Of a DNA stretch of 64,000 nt, positions 51,342 to 59,365 are shown in pieces (position 1 is the first letter of the stretch; the number at the start of each line of letters is the position of its first letter). Source of the DNA: UBA9160 sp035489755 (GTDB lineage Bacteria > Myxococcota_A > UBA9160); contig DATGZK010000010.1 in NCBI GenBank assembly GCA_035489755.1, positions 62,001 through 126,000 on the forward strand, given 5' to 3'. A program made the position numbers and the translations under genes. The notes beneath the pieces are model-generated. The model was not told where the DNA came from. It saw only the letters and a list, made by a program, of their open reading frames with translations, and ran no database searches.

Positions 51342-52241
51342 CTAGTGCTCCGGGGAGGGGGAGGGAGCCGGGGGCGTAGCGGGCGGCGGGGGCGAGGCGG
51401 AAGGGTCCGCCAGCAGGATCGAGCGCTTTCGCGCCGAGTACTCGCCTTCGGTGAGCTCGCCCCGGCGCCGGGCCTCTTCGAGATCGGCGAGCTTGCGCAG
51501 CGTATCGGGCGAGAGGCTTCCGCCCACGACGTTCTGATCCTCCGCCTCGGGAGTTCCCGGGGCAGGCTTGTCCGGCGCGCTCTCCATCAAGATGGTGCGC
51601 CGCACGACCTTCCCCGTCGCCGTCATGCGCACCGCCGTCGGCTGCTTAAAGATCGGATCGCGCCAGTCTGCAGCGACACCCTGCGTACCGATGGACTGCA
51701 TCGCCTCGGAGGGCAACACGTGGAACTTCATCACCGGCTTGTCGATCTTCGGTTCCGCCACGGGCTCGTTCGGGTTTTTCGGGATCGGCCAGTCGACTCG
51801 CGAGAGATAGATGTAGAGCCGGTCTTCTCGCACGAAAGCCACGAAGCTCGTGAGATAGTCCTCGTTGAAGACGCCAAGGCGCCGTGTGCGGCGCTTCGCC
51901 ATGACCACGATTTCCTGGGACGAATCGGCCTGGGCGAGGCCCTTTGAGAGCGCGTCTCCGATGTCGTAAAGGAGCTCCGCGGGAACGGCCGGGGTCCGCT
52001 CGTTCTTGTTCTCCTCCTCGGTGCGGATATCGATGCGCGAGAGGAGGTGGGCCAGACGCACGCCGGAGATCGAGGCAGGGTGCTGGAAGCCGCGGTCGAT
52101 CGGCGTTCCCCCCTTGGTCTGGCCCCGCAGGGTGATCTGGATGCTCCCGTCGTCGGACACCGTCCGACGCACGGTCTTCGCCCCGCAGCCGACCATGGCG
52201 AGGGCGAGGACACCACAGAAAAGGGCGCGGGCTAGGACCAA
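51342..52241 (-). CDS. SHOCT-domain lipoprotein behind feoB
   Basis: 299 residues from TTG 52241, the only start that gives a proper lipoprotein signal (VLARALFCGVLALAMVGC with lipobox MVGC). Codons further upstream belong to the feoB shadow. The mature part has AKTVRRTVSDDGSIQITLRG, a central beta region with VVMAKRRTRRLGVFNEDYLTSFV, and near the C-terminus a SHOCT-like motif (LRKLADLEEARRRGELTEGEYSARKRSIL), then a Pro-rich tail. Starts inside the last codons of feoB (10 nt overlap), so it is in the feo operon. Function unknown. Confidence 0.75.
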   Translation of the reverse strand: MVLARALFCGVLALAMVGCGAKTVRRTVSDDGSIQITLRGQTKGGTPIDRGFQHPASISGVRLAHLLSRIDIRTEEENKNERTPAVPAELLYDIGDALSKGLAQADSSQEIVVMAKRRTRRLGVFNEDYLTSFVAFVREDRLYIYLSRVDWPIPKNPNEPVAEPKIDKPVMKFHVLPSEAMQSIGTQGVAADWRDPIFKQPTAVRMTATGKVVRRTILMESAPDKPAPGTPEAEDQNVVGGSLSPDTLRKLADLEEARRRGELTEGEYSARKRSILLADPSASPPPPATPPAPSPSPEH

Positions 52242-54118
52242 AGGGCGGTTACCACCTGGTGGGTGACGTAGCTCGCTCCGTAGCCGAGCGCGAGGAGGTA
52301 CCCGAAAGCGAAGGCCGGCCAGCGCAGGGAGTTGGTCTCCCGGCGCATCACGGCGAGGGTGGACATGCACTGCAGGGCGAAGACAAAGAACACCAGAAGC
52401 GAAGCCACAGTCGCCGGCGTGAAAACGAGCTCGCGGGTCCCGGGTCGCAGGTCGCGTCGAATCGCCTGACGCAAAGACGCGGTGTCGTCCTGGTCGCTTG
52501 CCGCGTAGATCTGGCCGAGGGTGGACACGATAACCTCCCGCGCCGCAAGGCTCGCGACAAGACCCACCCCGATCTTCCAATCGAACCCAAGGGGTGCGAT
52601 CGCGGGCTCGATCGCGTGGCCGATCTGCCCGGCAATGCTGTGCTCGAGGGTAAAGCGCGCAGCCTCCGCGGGCCCGCTCGTGGGCGGGGCCTGCACCTGT
52701 GGGAAGTGGAGGAGCGCCCACAGCACGAGAGAAACTCCGAGAATGATGGTCCCTGCCCGGCGCAAGAAAGCCCGGGCGCTGGCCCAGACCTGCGTGAGCA
52801 GAAGGCGGAGCGTCGGCACGCGGTAAGGCGGCAGCTCCATGTAGAACGGGAGGCCCTGGCCGCGGAAGAGGCTCTTTTTCAGCACAGCGGCCACGAGGAG
52901 CGCGGAGAGCGAGCCAAGGAGATAGAGGCCAAGGAGCGCGAGGCCTTGGAGCCCGAGGGGACCGAAAACACGGCGTGCGGGCACAAACGCGCCGATCAGA
53001 AGCGCATACACGGGAAGGCGAGCCGAGCAGGTCATGAGCGGAGAAACAAGAATCGTCACCAGCCGGTCGCGTGGGGAAGGGATCGTGCGGGTGGCCATGA
53101 TCCCCGGCACAGCACAGGCATAGGAGGAGAGCAGCGACACGAAGGAGCGGCCCTCGAGTCCAATCGCCCCCATCACGCGGTCGATCACGAAAGCCGCCCT
53201 TGCCATGTAACCAAGGTCATCGAGCAGGTAGAGCAGGCTAAAGAGCAAAACGATTTGGGGTAAGAACACGATCACCGAGCCCACACCGCCGAGCACACCG
53301 TCGACCAGGAAGTCGACCAGGACGCCCGCGGGCATGACGCCATGGAGCCATCCCCTCGCGAATGCCAGTGCGTGATCGAGCCCGTCCATCGCGGGCTGCG
53401 CCCAGGCGAAGATCAGCTGGAAAAACGTCAGCATGACCACCGCAAAGATCAGCGTGCCCGCCACCGGGTGGAGGATCGCGCGATCGATCGCATCCGTGAC
53501 GCGGCTGCGCCCAGGCCGCGTGTGCAGCACGTGGGAAAGCACGGACTCCGCCCACCCTGCGCGTTCCTCCGCATCCGCCGGCGGAAGGATGGGGGGGTGC
53601 CCCCAGCTTTCGGCGCGGCTTAGGACGCGGCGAAGCTCATCGATGCCCACGCCGCGGTGGCCGATCACCCCCACGACCGGAATTCCGAGCGCCCGCTCAA
53701 GGCGCGGGATGTCCAGCACGCCGCCCCGCGCCGCGAGCTCGTCGATCATGGTGAGGACAAGACAGCAAGGAAGGCCGAGTCCGAGCACCTGCGCCACCAA
53801 GAGCAAAGAGCGTTCGATCGAGCAGGCATCCGCGACGGCCACGAGGGCATGGGGCCGCGGCACGCCTGCGAGCTGACCGGAGAGAAGCCGGGTCACGACC
53901 TCTTCGTCCTTGCTGACGGGGGTTAGGCTATAGGTGCCGGGAAGGTCCACCATGACCACGCGGCGACCCTCGATCTTCGCCTCGCCTTCGCGACGCTCGA
54001 CGGTGACGCCCGGGTAGTTTCCGACCTTCGCCCGAAGACCCGTGAGCGCATTGAAGAGTGTGGTTTTCCCGGAGTTGGGGCTCCCCACAAGACCGAGCCG
54101 CAAGACCGCTTCACTCAC
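52232..54118 (-). CDS. feoB: Ferrous iron transporter B
   Basis: 628 residues from GTG 54118 (GTGA overlap with feoA). N-terminal G domain: G1 GLVGSPNSGKTTLFNAL, G2 NYPGVTVE, G3 VDLPGTYSL, G4 TMID (Thr in place of the usual Asn). Then a GDI region and a membrane domain of about ten helices, with the Gate segments VGSVIVFLPQIVLLFSLLYLLDDLGYMARAAFVIDR and SYACAVPGIMATRTI, where the conserved Cys of the iron path lies. Imports Fe2+ across the inner membrane. Repressed by Fur via the box upstream of feoA. Confidence 0.95.
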   Translation of the reverse strand: MSEAVLRLGLVGSPNSGKTTLFNALTGLRAKVGNYPGVTVERREGEAKIEGRRVVMVDLPGTYSLTPVSKDEEVVTRLLSGQLAGVPRPHALVAVADACSIERSLLLVAQVLGLGLPCCLVLTMIDELAARGGVLDIPRLERALGIPVVGVIGHRGVGIDELRRVLSRAESWGHPPILPPADAEERAGWAESVLSHVLHTRPGRSRVTDAIDRAILHPVAGTLIFAVVMLTFFQLIFAWAQPAMDGLDHALAFARGWLHGVMPAGVLVDFLVDGVLGGVGSVIVFLPQIVLLFSLLYLLDDLGYMARAAFVIDRVMGAIGLEGRSFVSLLSSYACAVPGIMATRTIPSPRDRLVTILVSPLMTCSARLPVYALLIGAFVPARRVFGPLGLQGLALLGLYLLGSLSALLVAAVLKKSLFRGQGLPFYMELPPYRVPTLRLLLTQVWASARAFLRRAGTIILGVSLVLWALLHFPQVQAPPTSGPAEAARFTLEHSIAGQIGHAIEPAIAPLGFDWKIGVGLVASLAAREVIVSTLGQIYAASDQDDTASLRQAIRRDLRPGTRELVFTPATVASLLVFFVFALQCMSTLAVMRRETNSLRWPAFAFGYLLALGYGASYVTHQVVTALWS

Positions 54119-54402
54119 GCCGCGGACTCCGTGCCCGGAGCGCGAGCGGCGAGCTCCCTTCGAACACGCACCCGCGCACCTTCCGTTCGTCGCAGGCACA
54201 AGCGGTAGCCGCGCAGCTCGTACTCCGTGGGGTCGCCAAGGGGCGCGCGGCGCAGAGCGCGGACTTGGGTCCCCGGGACAAGACCAAGATCCCGCAAACG
54301 CTGGTCGACTGGGCCGTCGCCTTCCAATGCCTCCACGATCCCCGCTTCCCCCGGTACGAGGGTGTCGAGAGTCACAAGCGGAGCCGGGAAGGGTGAGCGC
54401 AT
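54115..54402 (-). CDS. feoA: Ferrous iron transport protein A
   Basis: 95 residues, SH3-like fold: TLDTLVPGEAGIVEALEGDGPVDQRLRDLGLVPGTQVRALRRAPLGDPTEYELRGYRLCLRRTEG matches FeoA, with the RL-x-DLGL-x-PGT core. It regulates FeoB through its G domain. The ATG has only a weak GGGTGG ribosome-binding site. A Fur box lies 13-31 bases upstream. Confidence 0.93.
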   Translation of the reverse strand: MRSPFPAPLVTLDTLVPGEAGIVEALEGDGPVDQRLRDLGLVPGTQVRALRRAPLGDPTEYELRGYRLCLRRTEGARVRVRRELAARAPGTESAA

Positions 54403-54414
54403 CGCGAGCCACCC

Positions 54415-54433
54415 GAAAATGAAAATCGTTTTC
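54415..54433 (-). promoter_or_regulatory. Fur box upstream of feoA
   Basis: GAAAATGAAAATCGTTTTC matches the 19-bp Fur consensus GATAATGATAATCATTATC at 15 positions by direct comparison. It lies 13 bases before the feoA ATG and just downstream of a TAAGAT (-10-like, leftward, 54442-54437), so a bound Fur-Fe2+ dimer would block transcription start. The AT-rich box stands out in the GC-rich surroundings. Confidence 0.85.
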
Positions 54434-54450
54434 TAAATCTTACCAGAACC

Positions 54451-54475
54451 CGCGCCCGGTGGCATCCCGAGCGCG
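54451..54475 (-). terminator. Imperfect hairpin between gpsA and feoA
   Basis: CGCGC-C-CGG (54451-54459) pairs with CCG-A-GCGCG (54467-54475) with one mismatch and a 7-base loop, 25 bp beyond the gpsA stop in the direction of transcription. Possible gpsA terminator that insulates the Fur-controlled promoter. No U-run. Confidence 0.3.
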
Positions 54476-54499
54476 CTGGAAGGAGGGCGGGCGCTTCGA

Positions 54500-55501
54500 T
54501 CAGTGGGCCTCGCTCTTCAGCTCACGGGTCATGAGCCTTCCCACCGCATCGCTCGGCGCAAGGACATCCTCCAAAACCTCGCGCACCATAAACGCAATCG
54601 GCATTTCCGTACCGACCCGTTCAGCCAGGGTGCACGTCGCGCGGGTCGTCCGCACCCCCTCGGCCACCTCCTTCATGCCGGCCAGGATGTCTGTCAACTT
54701 GCGACCGCGACCGAGCTCGAGCCCGACCGAGCGGTTGCGGGAGAGGTCCCCGGTGCAGGTCAGAATGAGGTCTCCGACCCCCGCGAGGCCAAGAAACGTG
54801 AGCGGGCGCGCGCCGAGGCGCACACCCAGGCGCGTGATCTCCGCGAGGCCGCGGGTCATCAGCGCGGCTCGGGCATTCTGACCAAGCTCGAGACCGTCGG
54901 AGATGCCCACAGCGATCGCGATCACGTTCTTGAGGGCACCACCGAGCTCGACGCCGATCACGTCGGAGTTCGAGTAGCAGCGCAGCGTGGGGCACGAGAG
55001 TGCCTTCTGGACCTGCTTCGCGTCGGCCTCGTCCCTGGCCGCGACCGTCACGACGGTCGGCTTTCCTGCGGCGATCTCTCGGGCAAAGGACGGGCCGGAA
55101 AGACAAACAAGGCGCGGGGCGTGCTCGCCGCGCAGCACCTCCTCGAGCACCTGATGCATGGTAAAACCCGTCTCGGTCTCGATTCCCTTCACCGTGGAGA
55201 CGAGGATCGCTTCCGGGGTAAAGTGCGCTGCGGCCGCCGCCGCGACCTGGCGGACGCCATGGCTCGGGACCGAACAGATCACGAGAGGCCGCCCCGCCAC
55301 GGCTTCTTCCAGGTCGGAGGTCGCCCGCAGCCGGGGCGGCAGCTCGAAGCTCGTGAGGTAGCGCGGATTGCGCCGGTCCCGATTGATGGCGCGGCTCACT
55401 TCGGGGTCGCGCGCCCACAAGACGACGTCGTGCGCTCCCGCGCAGAGCATGGCGAGGCAAGTCCCGAAGCTTCCCGCTCCCAGCACGCAGACACTCGGCA
55501 C
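54500..55501 (-). CDS. gpsA: NAD(P)-dependent glycerol-3-phosphate dehydrogenase
   Basis: Makes sn-glycerol-3-phosphate for phospholipids. 333 residues. Rossmann opening SVCVLGAGSFGTCLAMLCA, VSTVKGIETETG, CLSGPSFAREIAAGKPT, and catalytic Lys in GGALKNVIAIAVGI; then GLGQNARAALMTRGLAEITRLG-type segment and LTCTGDLSRNRSVGLELG. All family motifs are intact. Divergent from the nuo operon, 157 bp apart. Confidence 0.96.
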   Translation of the reverse strand: MPSVCVLGAGSFGTCLAMLCAGAHDVVLWARDPEVSRAINRDRRNPRYLTSFELPPRLRATSDLEEAVAGRPLVICSVPSHGVRQVAAAAAAHFTPEAILVSTVKGIETETGFTMHQVLEEVLRGEHAPRLVCLSGPSFAREIAAGKPTVVTVAARDEADAKQVQKALSCPTLRCYSNSDVIGVELGGALKNVIAIAVGISDGLELGQNARAALMTRGLAEITRLGVRLGARPLTFLGLAGVGDLILTCTGDLSRNRSVGLELGRGRKLTDILAGMKEVAEGVRTTRATCTLAERVGTEMPIAFMVREVLEDVLAPSDAVGRLMTRELKSEAH

Positions 55502-55560
55502 GTTCCGAGTCTATCATTCGCCTTTCCGCTGTTTCCCCTCGGAAAGAGCCCCTTAGTTCA

Positions 55561-55589
55561 TTGACTCGATTTTCGTCGGCGGCTACGGT
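55561..55589 (+). promoter_or_regulatory. Possible promoter of the nuo operon
   Basis: TTGACT (55561-55566, five of six -35 bases) and TACGGT (55584-55589, three of six -10 bases) with a 17-bp spacer, about 70 bases before the nuoA ATG. In a GC-rich genome a weak -10 is common. No other candidate stands out in the 157-bp divergent region. Confidence 0.4.
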
Positions 55590-55658
55590 CGGGCGCGTTT
55601 TCCAAGGCCGCGCGCGCAGTTCCCCTTAGGCCACCAGGGTTCCGGAAAGGGGTGCCCC

Positions 55659-56012
55659 ATGCTCGCCCAATATGCCGGCGTCGTGGTGATCCTCGGGCTC
55701 GCGTTCGCGGTGGCCGCGGGCATGCTGACCGCACATCGTCTGCTCGGACCTTCGCGCGTCTTCGACGAGAAGCAGGAGCCCTTCGAATGCGGAGAGCACC
55801 AGATCGTCTCTCCGCACCAGCGCTTCTCGGTCAAGTTCTACGTGGTTGCAATCCTCTTCATCATCTTCGATGTCGAAGCGGTCTTTCTCTATCCGTGGGG
55901 CGCGCTGTTTCGCGACCTCGGCGTCTTTGGCTTCGTCGAGATGACGACCTTTGTCGGCGTGCTCGTTGTGGGCCTCGTGTACGTCTGGAAAAAGGGCGCG
56001 CTCGAATGGTGA
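55659..56012 (+). CDS. nuoA: NADH-quinone oxidoreductase subunit A
   Basis: 117 residues, three membrane helices. RVFDEKQEPFECGEHQIVSPHQRFSVKFYVVAILFIIFDVEAVFLYPWG is the hallmark of NuoA, including the ECG loop near the quinone site and the acidic residues in helix 2. First gene of the operon; the stop is overlapped by the start of nuoE by 7 nt, where nuoB would usually follow. Confidence 0.97.
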   Translation: MLAQYAGVVVILGLAFAVAAGMLTAHRLLGPSRVFDEKQEPFECGEHQIVSPHQRFSVKFYVVAILFIIFDVEAVFLYPWGALFRDLGVFGFVEMTTFVGVLVVGLVYVWKKGALEW

Positions 56013-56473
56013 TCTCGGCCGACGTCCGCGCTCGGATCGATCTCGAGATCGCGAAGTACCCGAAGCGGAGCGGTGCGCTGCTGCCCGCGCTTCATCTCAT
56101 CCAGCAAGAGCTCGGTCACATCTCGCCCGAGACCGCAAAGGAGGTCGCCGAGATCTTCGGCACCTCTCCCGTCGAGGTGATGGAAGTTGTGACCTTCTAC
56201 AACATGTTCTACGACCGGCCCCAGGGACGACATCACGTCTACGTCTGCACCAATCTTCCCTGTTCACTCCGGGGCGCGCGCGGGCTCTTGCGGGAACTCG
56301 AGAAGCATCTCGGCGTCGGGCCGGGGGAGACGACGTCCGATGGACGCATCACGCTCGGCCATGAGGAATGTCTTGGCGCCTGCGCCTATGCCCCGATGAT
56401 GCGAATCGACGGGAGATACCACGAAGACCTCGACGTCGACGAGGCCAAGCGCATCGTGGACGCGCTCCGGTAG
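56006..56473 (+). CDS. nuoE: NADH-quinone oxidoreductase subunit E
   Basis: 155 residues, 24-kDa type. Thioredoxin-like fold with the 2Fe-2S (N1a) ligands in VCTNLPCSL and HEECLGACAYAPMM; the N-terminal helical region ALLPALHLIQQELGHISPETAKEVAEI is typical. ATG 56006 gives MVISADV; GTG 56009 is possible. It directly follows nuoA, so nuoB, C and D are missing from this place. Confidence 0.95.
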   Translation: MVISADVRARIDLEIAKYPKRSGALLPALHLIQQELGHISPETAKEVAEIFGTSPVEVMEVVTFYNMFYDRPQGRHHVYVCTNLPCSLRGARGLLRELEKHLGVGPGETTSDGRITLGHEECLGACAYAPMMRIDGRYHEDLDVDEAKRIVDALR

Positions 56474-56477
56474 GACG

Positions 56478-57773
56478 ATGCTCAAGGTTCCCTACGTGAC
56501 AAACTATCTCTCCGAGCATTTTGCGGAGGACGCCTACGCGACGCTCGAGGGCTATGAGCGTCGCGGGGGCTATGGGGCCGCGCGCAAAGCCATCACCAAG
56601 ATGACACCGGATCAGGTCGTCGACACGATCAAGGCCTCGGGTCTCCAGGGACGCGGCGGGGCGGGCTTTCCGACCGGCCTCAAGTGGTCCTTCATGCCCA
56701 AAACGACGGATAAGCCGAAGTACCTCGCCTGCAACGCCGACGAGTCCGAGCCGGGCTCGTTCAAGGACCGAATTCTCCTCGAGCGCGCGCCGCACAAGCT
56801 GCTCGAAGGCATCCTGATCGCCGCCTGGGCGACCGGGTCGCAGACGACATTCGTCTACTGTCGCGGCGAATACGCGTTTCCTGGCGCCCAAGTCGCCCGC
56901 GCGATCGACGAAGCCTATGCCAAGGGGTACCTCGGCAAGCGCATCATGGGTTCAAGCTTTTCCCATGACGTCGTCTTGATGCTGGGCGCCGGGGCGTACA
57001 TCGCCGGTGAAGAGACGGGGCTGCTCGAGTCTCTCGAGGGGAAAATGGCGAAGCCCCGCAAGAAGCCGCCGTTCCCTGCGGAGTACGGCGCCTTCGGCAT
57101 GCCGACGACGGTGAACAACGTTGAGACTTTCTGCCACGTCCCGCACATCATCAGTAGCGGAGCGGAATGGTTCAAGGGCTTCGGCACCGAGAAAAGCCCC
57201 GGCACGACCATCTTTGGTGTGTCGGGCCACGTCGTCCGGCCAGGTCTCTACGAGCTGCCGCTCGGGACGCGCCTGGACGAGATCGTCTTCGAGCACGCCG
57301 GCGGCCTTTCCGCCGGTCGCAAGGTGAAGGGCGTGATTCCCGGCGGCATGTCGATGCCGATCCTGCCCGCGGGCCAGTTGGACGTGCCGATGGCGAACGA
57401 GTTCTTGCGCGACCGCAAGACCATGCTCGGCACGGGCGGCATCATGGTGATGGATGACACCACTTGCATGGTTCGCGTGGGCTGGGTCATCACCTACTTC
57501 TTTCGCGACGAGTCGTGCGGCCAGTGCACCCAATGTCGCGAGGGCACGGGCTGGATGCACAAGATCTTCGAACGCATCGAGCGCGGCGCGGGGTCTCGCG
57601 AGGATCTCGAAATTCTGCTCGACGTGGCGGCGAAAATGGAAGGCCAGACGATCTGCGCCTTCGCCGATGCTGCGGCGTGGCCGGTGCAGGGTCTGCTTCG
57701 CCATTTCCGCGAGGACTTCGAGACACACGTCGCTCACGGCAAGTGTCCCTTCCCGCAGAGCTTCGAGCTCTAG
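56478..57773 (+). CDS. nuoF: NADH-quinone oxidoreductase subunit F
   Basis: 431 residues; oxidises NADH on FMN. Motifs: LQGRGGAGFPTGLKWSF and ACNADESEPGSFKDR (FMN/NADH site), GAGAYIAGEETGLLESLEG, and the 4Fe-4S (N3) ligands in ESCGQCTQCREGTGWM with the fourth Cys in GQTICAFADAAAWP. All are intact. It lies 4 bp after nuoE and 2 bp before nuoG. Confidence 0.97.
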   Translation: MLKVPYVTNYLSEHFAEDAYATLEGYERRGGYGAARKAITKMTPDQVVDTIKASGLQGRGGAGFPTGLKWSFMPKTTDKPKYLACNADESEPGSFKDRILLERAPHKLLEGILIAAWATGSQTTFVYCRGEYAFPGAQVARAIDEAYAKGYLGKRIMGSSFSHDVVLMLGAGAYIAGEETGLLESLEGKMAKPRKKPPFPAEYGAFGMPTTVNNVETFCHVPHIISSGAEWFKGFGTEKSPGTTIFGVSGHVVRPGLYELPLGTRLDEIVFEHAGGLSAGRKVKGVIPGGMSMPILPAGQLDVPMANEFLRDRKTMLGTGGIMVMDDTTCMVRVGWVITYFFRDESCGQCTQCREGTGWMHKIFERIERGAGSREDLEILLDVAAKMEGQTICAFADAAAWPVQGLLRHFREDFETHVAHGKCPFPQSFEL

Positions 57774-57775
57774 AG

Positions 57776-59365
57776 ATGCCCCGCATTACAGTCGACGGCA
57801 GCGAGCTCGAGGTCCGCGAGGGCCGCACGATCCTCCAAGCCCTCGACGATCTCGGGCTCCTCATGAACGGGATCGAGATCCCCCACTACTGCTGGCACCC
57901 GAAGCTTTCGATCGACGGCAGCTGCCGGCTCTGTCAGGTCGAGATCGAGGGCATCCCGAAACTCCAGATCGCCTGCAACACGCCGGTGAAAGACGGCATG
58001 GTCGTCCGCACGCAAACCGAGAGGGTCAAGCGCGCGCGCGAGGGTGTGATGGAGCTCCTGCTGGTGAATCACCCCCTCGATTGTCCAATCTGTGACCAGG
58101 CGGGCGAGTGCAAGCTCCAGGACTACGCCTACGACTACGGAGTTCCGCACTCGCGCTCGAAGGAGCCGCGCCGGGCCGCGAAAAAACGCGTCGATCTCGG
58201 TCCGGGCGTGGTTTTCGACCAGGAGCGCTGCATTCTCTGTCGCCGCTGCACGCGCTTTTGCCGCGAGGTGCCGGGAACCGGCGAGCTCGGGGTGTTCCAG
58301 CGTGGCGACCGCTCGGTGATCGAGACCTTTCCGGGCAGCCCGCTCGACAATCCGTACTCGATGAACGTGACCGACCTCTGCCCTGTCGGGGCGCTGACGA
58401 CCAAGGACTTCCGCTTCAAGATTCGCGTCTGGTTTCTCGAAGACGTGCACGGCGTCTGCACGGGCTGCTCGAATGGATGCAACATCTATCAGAGCGTCGC
58501 GAACAACAGGGTCTACCGATACCTGCCGCGCCGCAATGACAGCGTGAACCAGACTTGGATCTGCGACGTGGGTCGGATGTCCTACAAGGAGATCGGGAGC
58601 GAGTCGCGGCTCAAGCACGCCTACGTCCGAAGCGCTTCGGGAGGGCTCGAGGTCTCGACCTATGCGGACGGAATTTCCGCCGCTTCTGCACGCCTGCGAC
58701 GGCTCGTCGAGAGCAAAGGTCCCGGGGTGATCGCCGCGGTCGCCTCCGCCCACGCCACCAATGAGGATCTCTACACCCTTCGGCGACTGCTCGAAGCGCT
58801 CGGCACCGAGGCTGCGGGTCTCGCCGTGCCCCTCGGTGATCACGACGCGCTGCTCGTGAAGGCGGAGAAGGCCCCGAACGCGGCCGGGGCCCGTGCCCTC
58901 GGCTTTGCCGACGCGAATGGGCTGGTTGATCGGATTCGCGGCGGGGGCGTAGACGGTCTCGTGGTGATGGGTCACGACCTCCTCGACCCGGCGTACGTAG
59001 GAGAGCCCGCGGCCCTCTCCCACCTCGACACGGTGATCGTCCTCGACACGCACCGCTCCGAGATGGAGCGCGTGGCACACGTCGTCTTGCCAGTCCGGCA
59101 CGCCGCGGAAAAGAGCGGGACGCTCACCAACCATGACGGGCGCGTTCAGCGCGTGGATCCCGCGGTCGAGCCCGCGTGGGAGGCGTACGCCGACGGCGAG
59201 GTGCTGGCGCGCCTCGGCGCTTCCCTCGGGCTCGAGGGCTTTGAGCAGAAGTGGGACGTGCGAGCCGTTTCTCGGCAGCTCGCGGCGCAGATTCCCGCCT
59301 TCGCGGGCAAAGACCTCGGAAGTGTCGGAGATCTTGGCAAGCGTCTTGCGGATGCGGGCCGCTAG
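57776..59365 (+). CDS. nuoG: NADH-quinone oxidoreductase subunit G (short form)
   Basis: 529 residues, shorter than the 680-900 of many NuoG. N-terminal 2Fe-2S (N1b) ligands in HYCWHPKLSIDGSCRLCQVE; N4/N5 ligands with HPLDCPICDQAGECKLQ and ERCILCRRCTRFCREV. A fourth site, C-x2-C-x3-C-x27-C beginning at CTGCSNGC, matches the extra N7 cluster of some bacteria. The remaining region is a shortened molybdopterin-oxidoreductase-like domain (VAHVVLPVRHAAEKSGTLTNHDGRVQ). The long frame further upstream is a shadow of nuoF. Confidence 0.94.
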   Translation: MPRITVDGSELEVREGRTILQALDDLGLLMNGIEIPHYCWHPKLSIDGSCRLCQVEIEGIPKLQIACNTPVKDGMVVRTQTERVKRAREGVMELLLVNHPLDCPICDQAGECKLQDYAYDYGVPHSRSKEPRRAAKKRVDLGPGVVFDQERCILCRRCTRFCREVPGTGELGVFQRGDRSVIETFPGSPLDNPYSMNVTDLCPVGALTTKDFRFKIRVWFLEDVHGVCTGCSNGCNIYQSVANNRVYRYLPRRNDSVNQTWICDVGRMSYKEIGSESRLKHAYVRSASGGLEVSTYADGISAASARLRRLVESKGPGVIAAVASAHATNEDLYTLRRLLEALGTEAAGLAVPLGDHDALLVKAEKAPNAAGARALGFADANGLVDRIRGGGVDGLVVMGHDLLDPAYVGEPAALSHLDTVIVLDTHRSEMERVAHVVLPVRHAAEKSGTLTNHDGRVQRVDPAVEPAWEAYADGEVLARLGASLGLEGFEQKWDVRAVSRQLAAQIPAFAGKDLGSVGDLGKRLADAGR

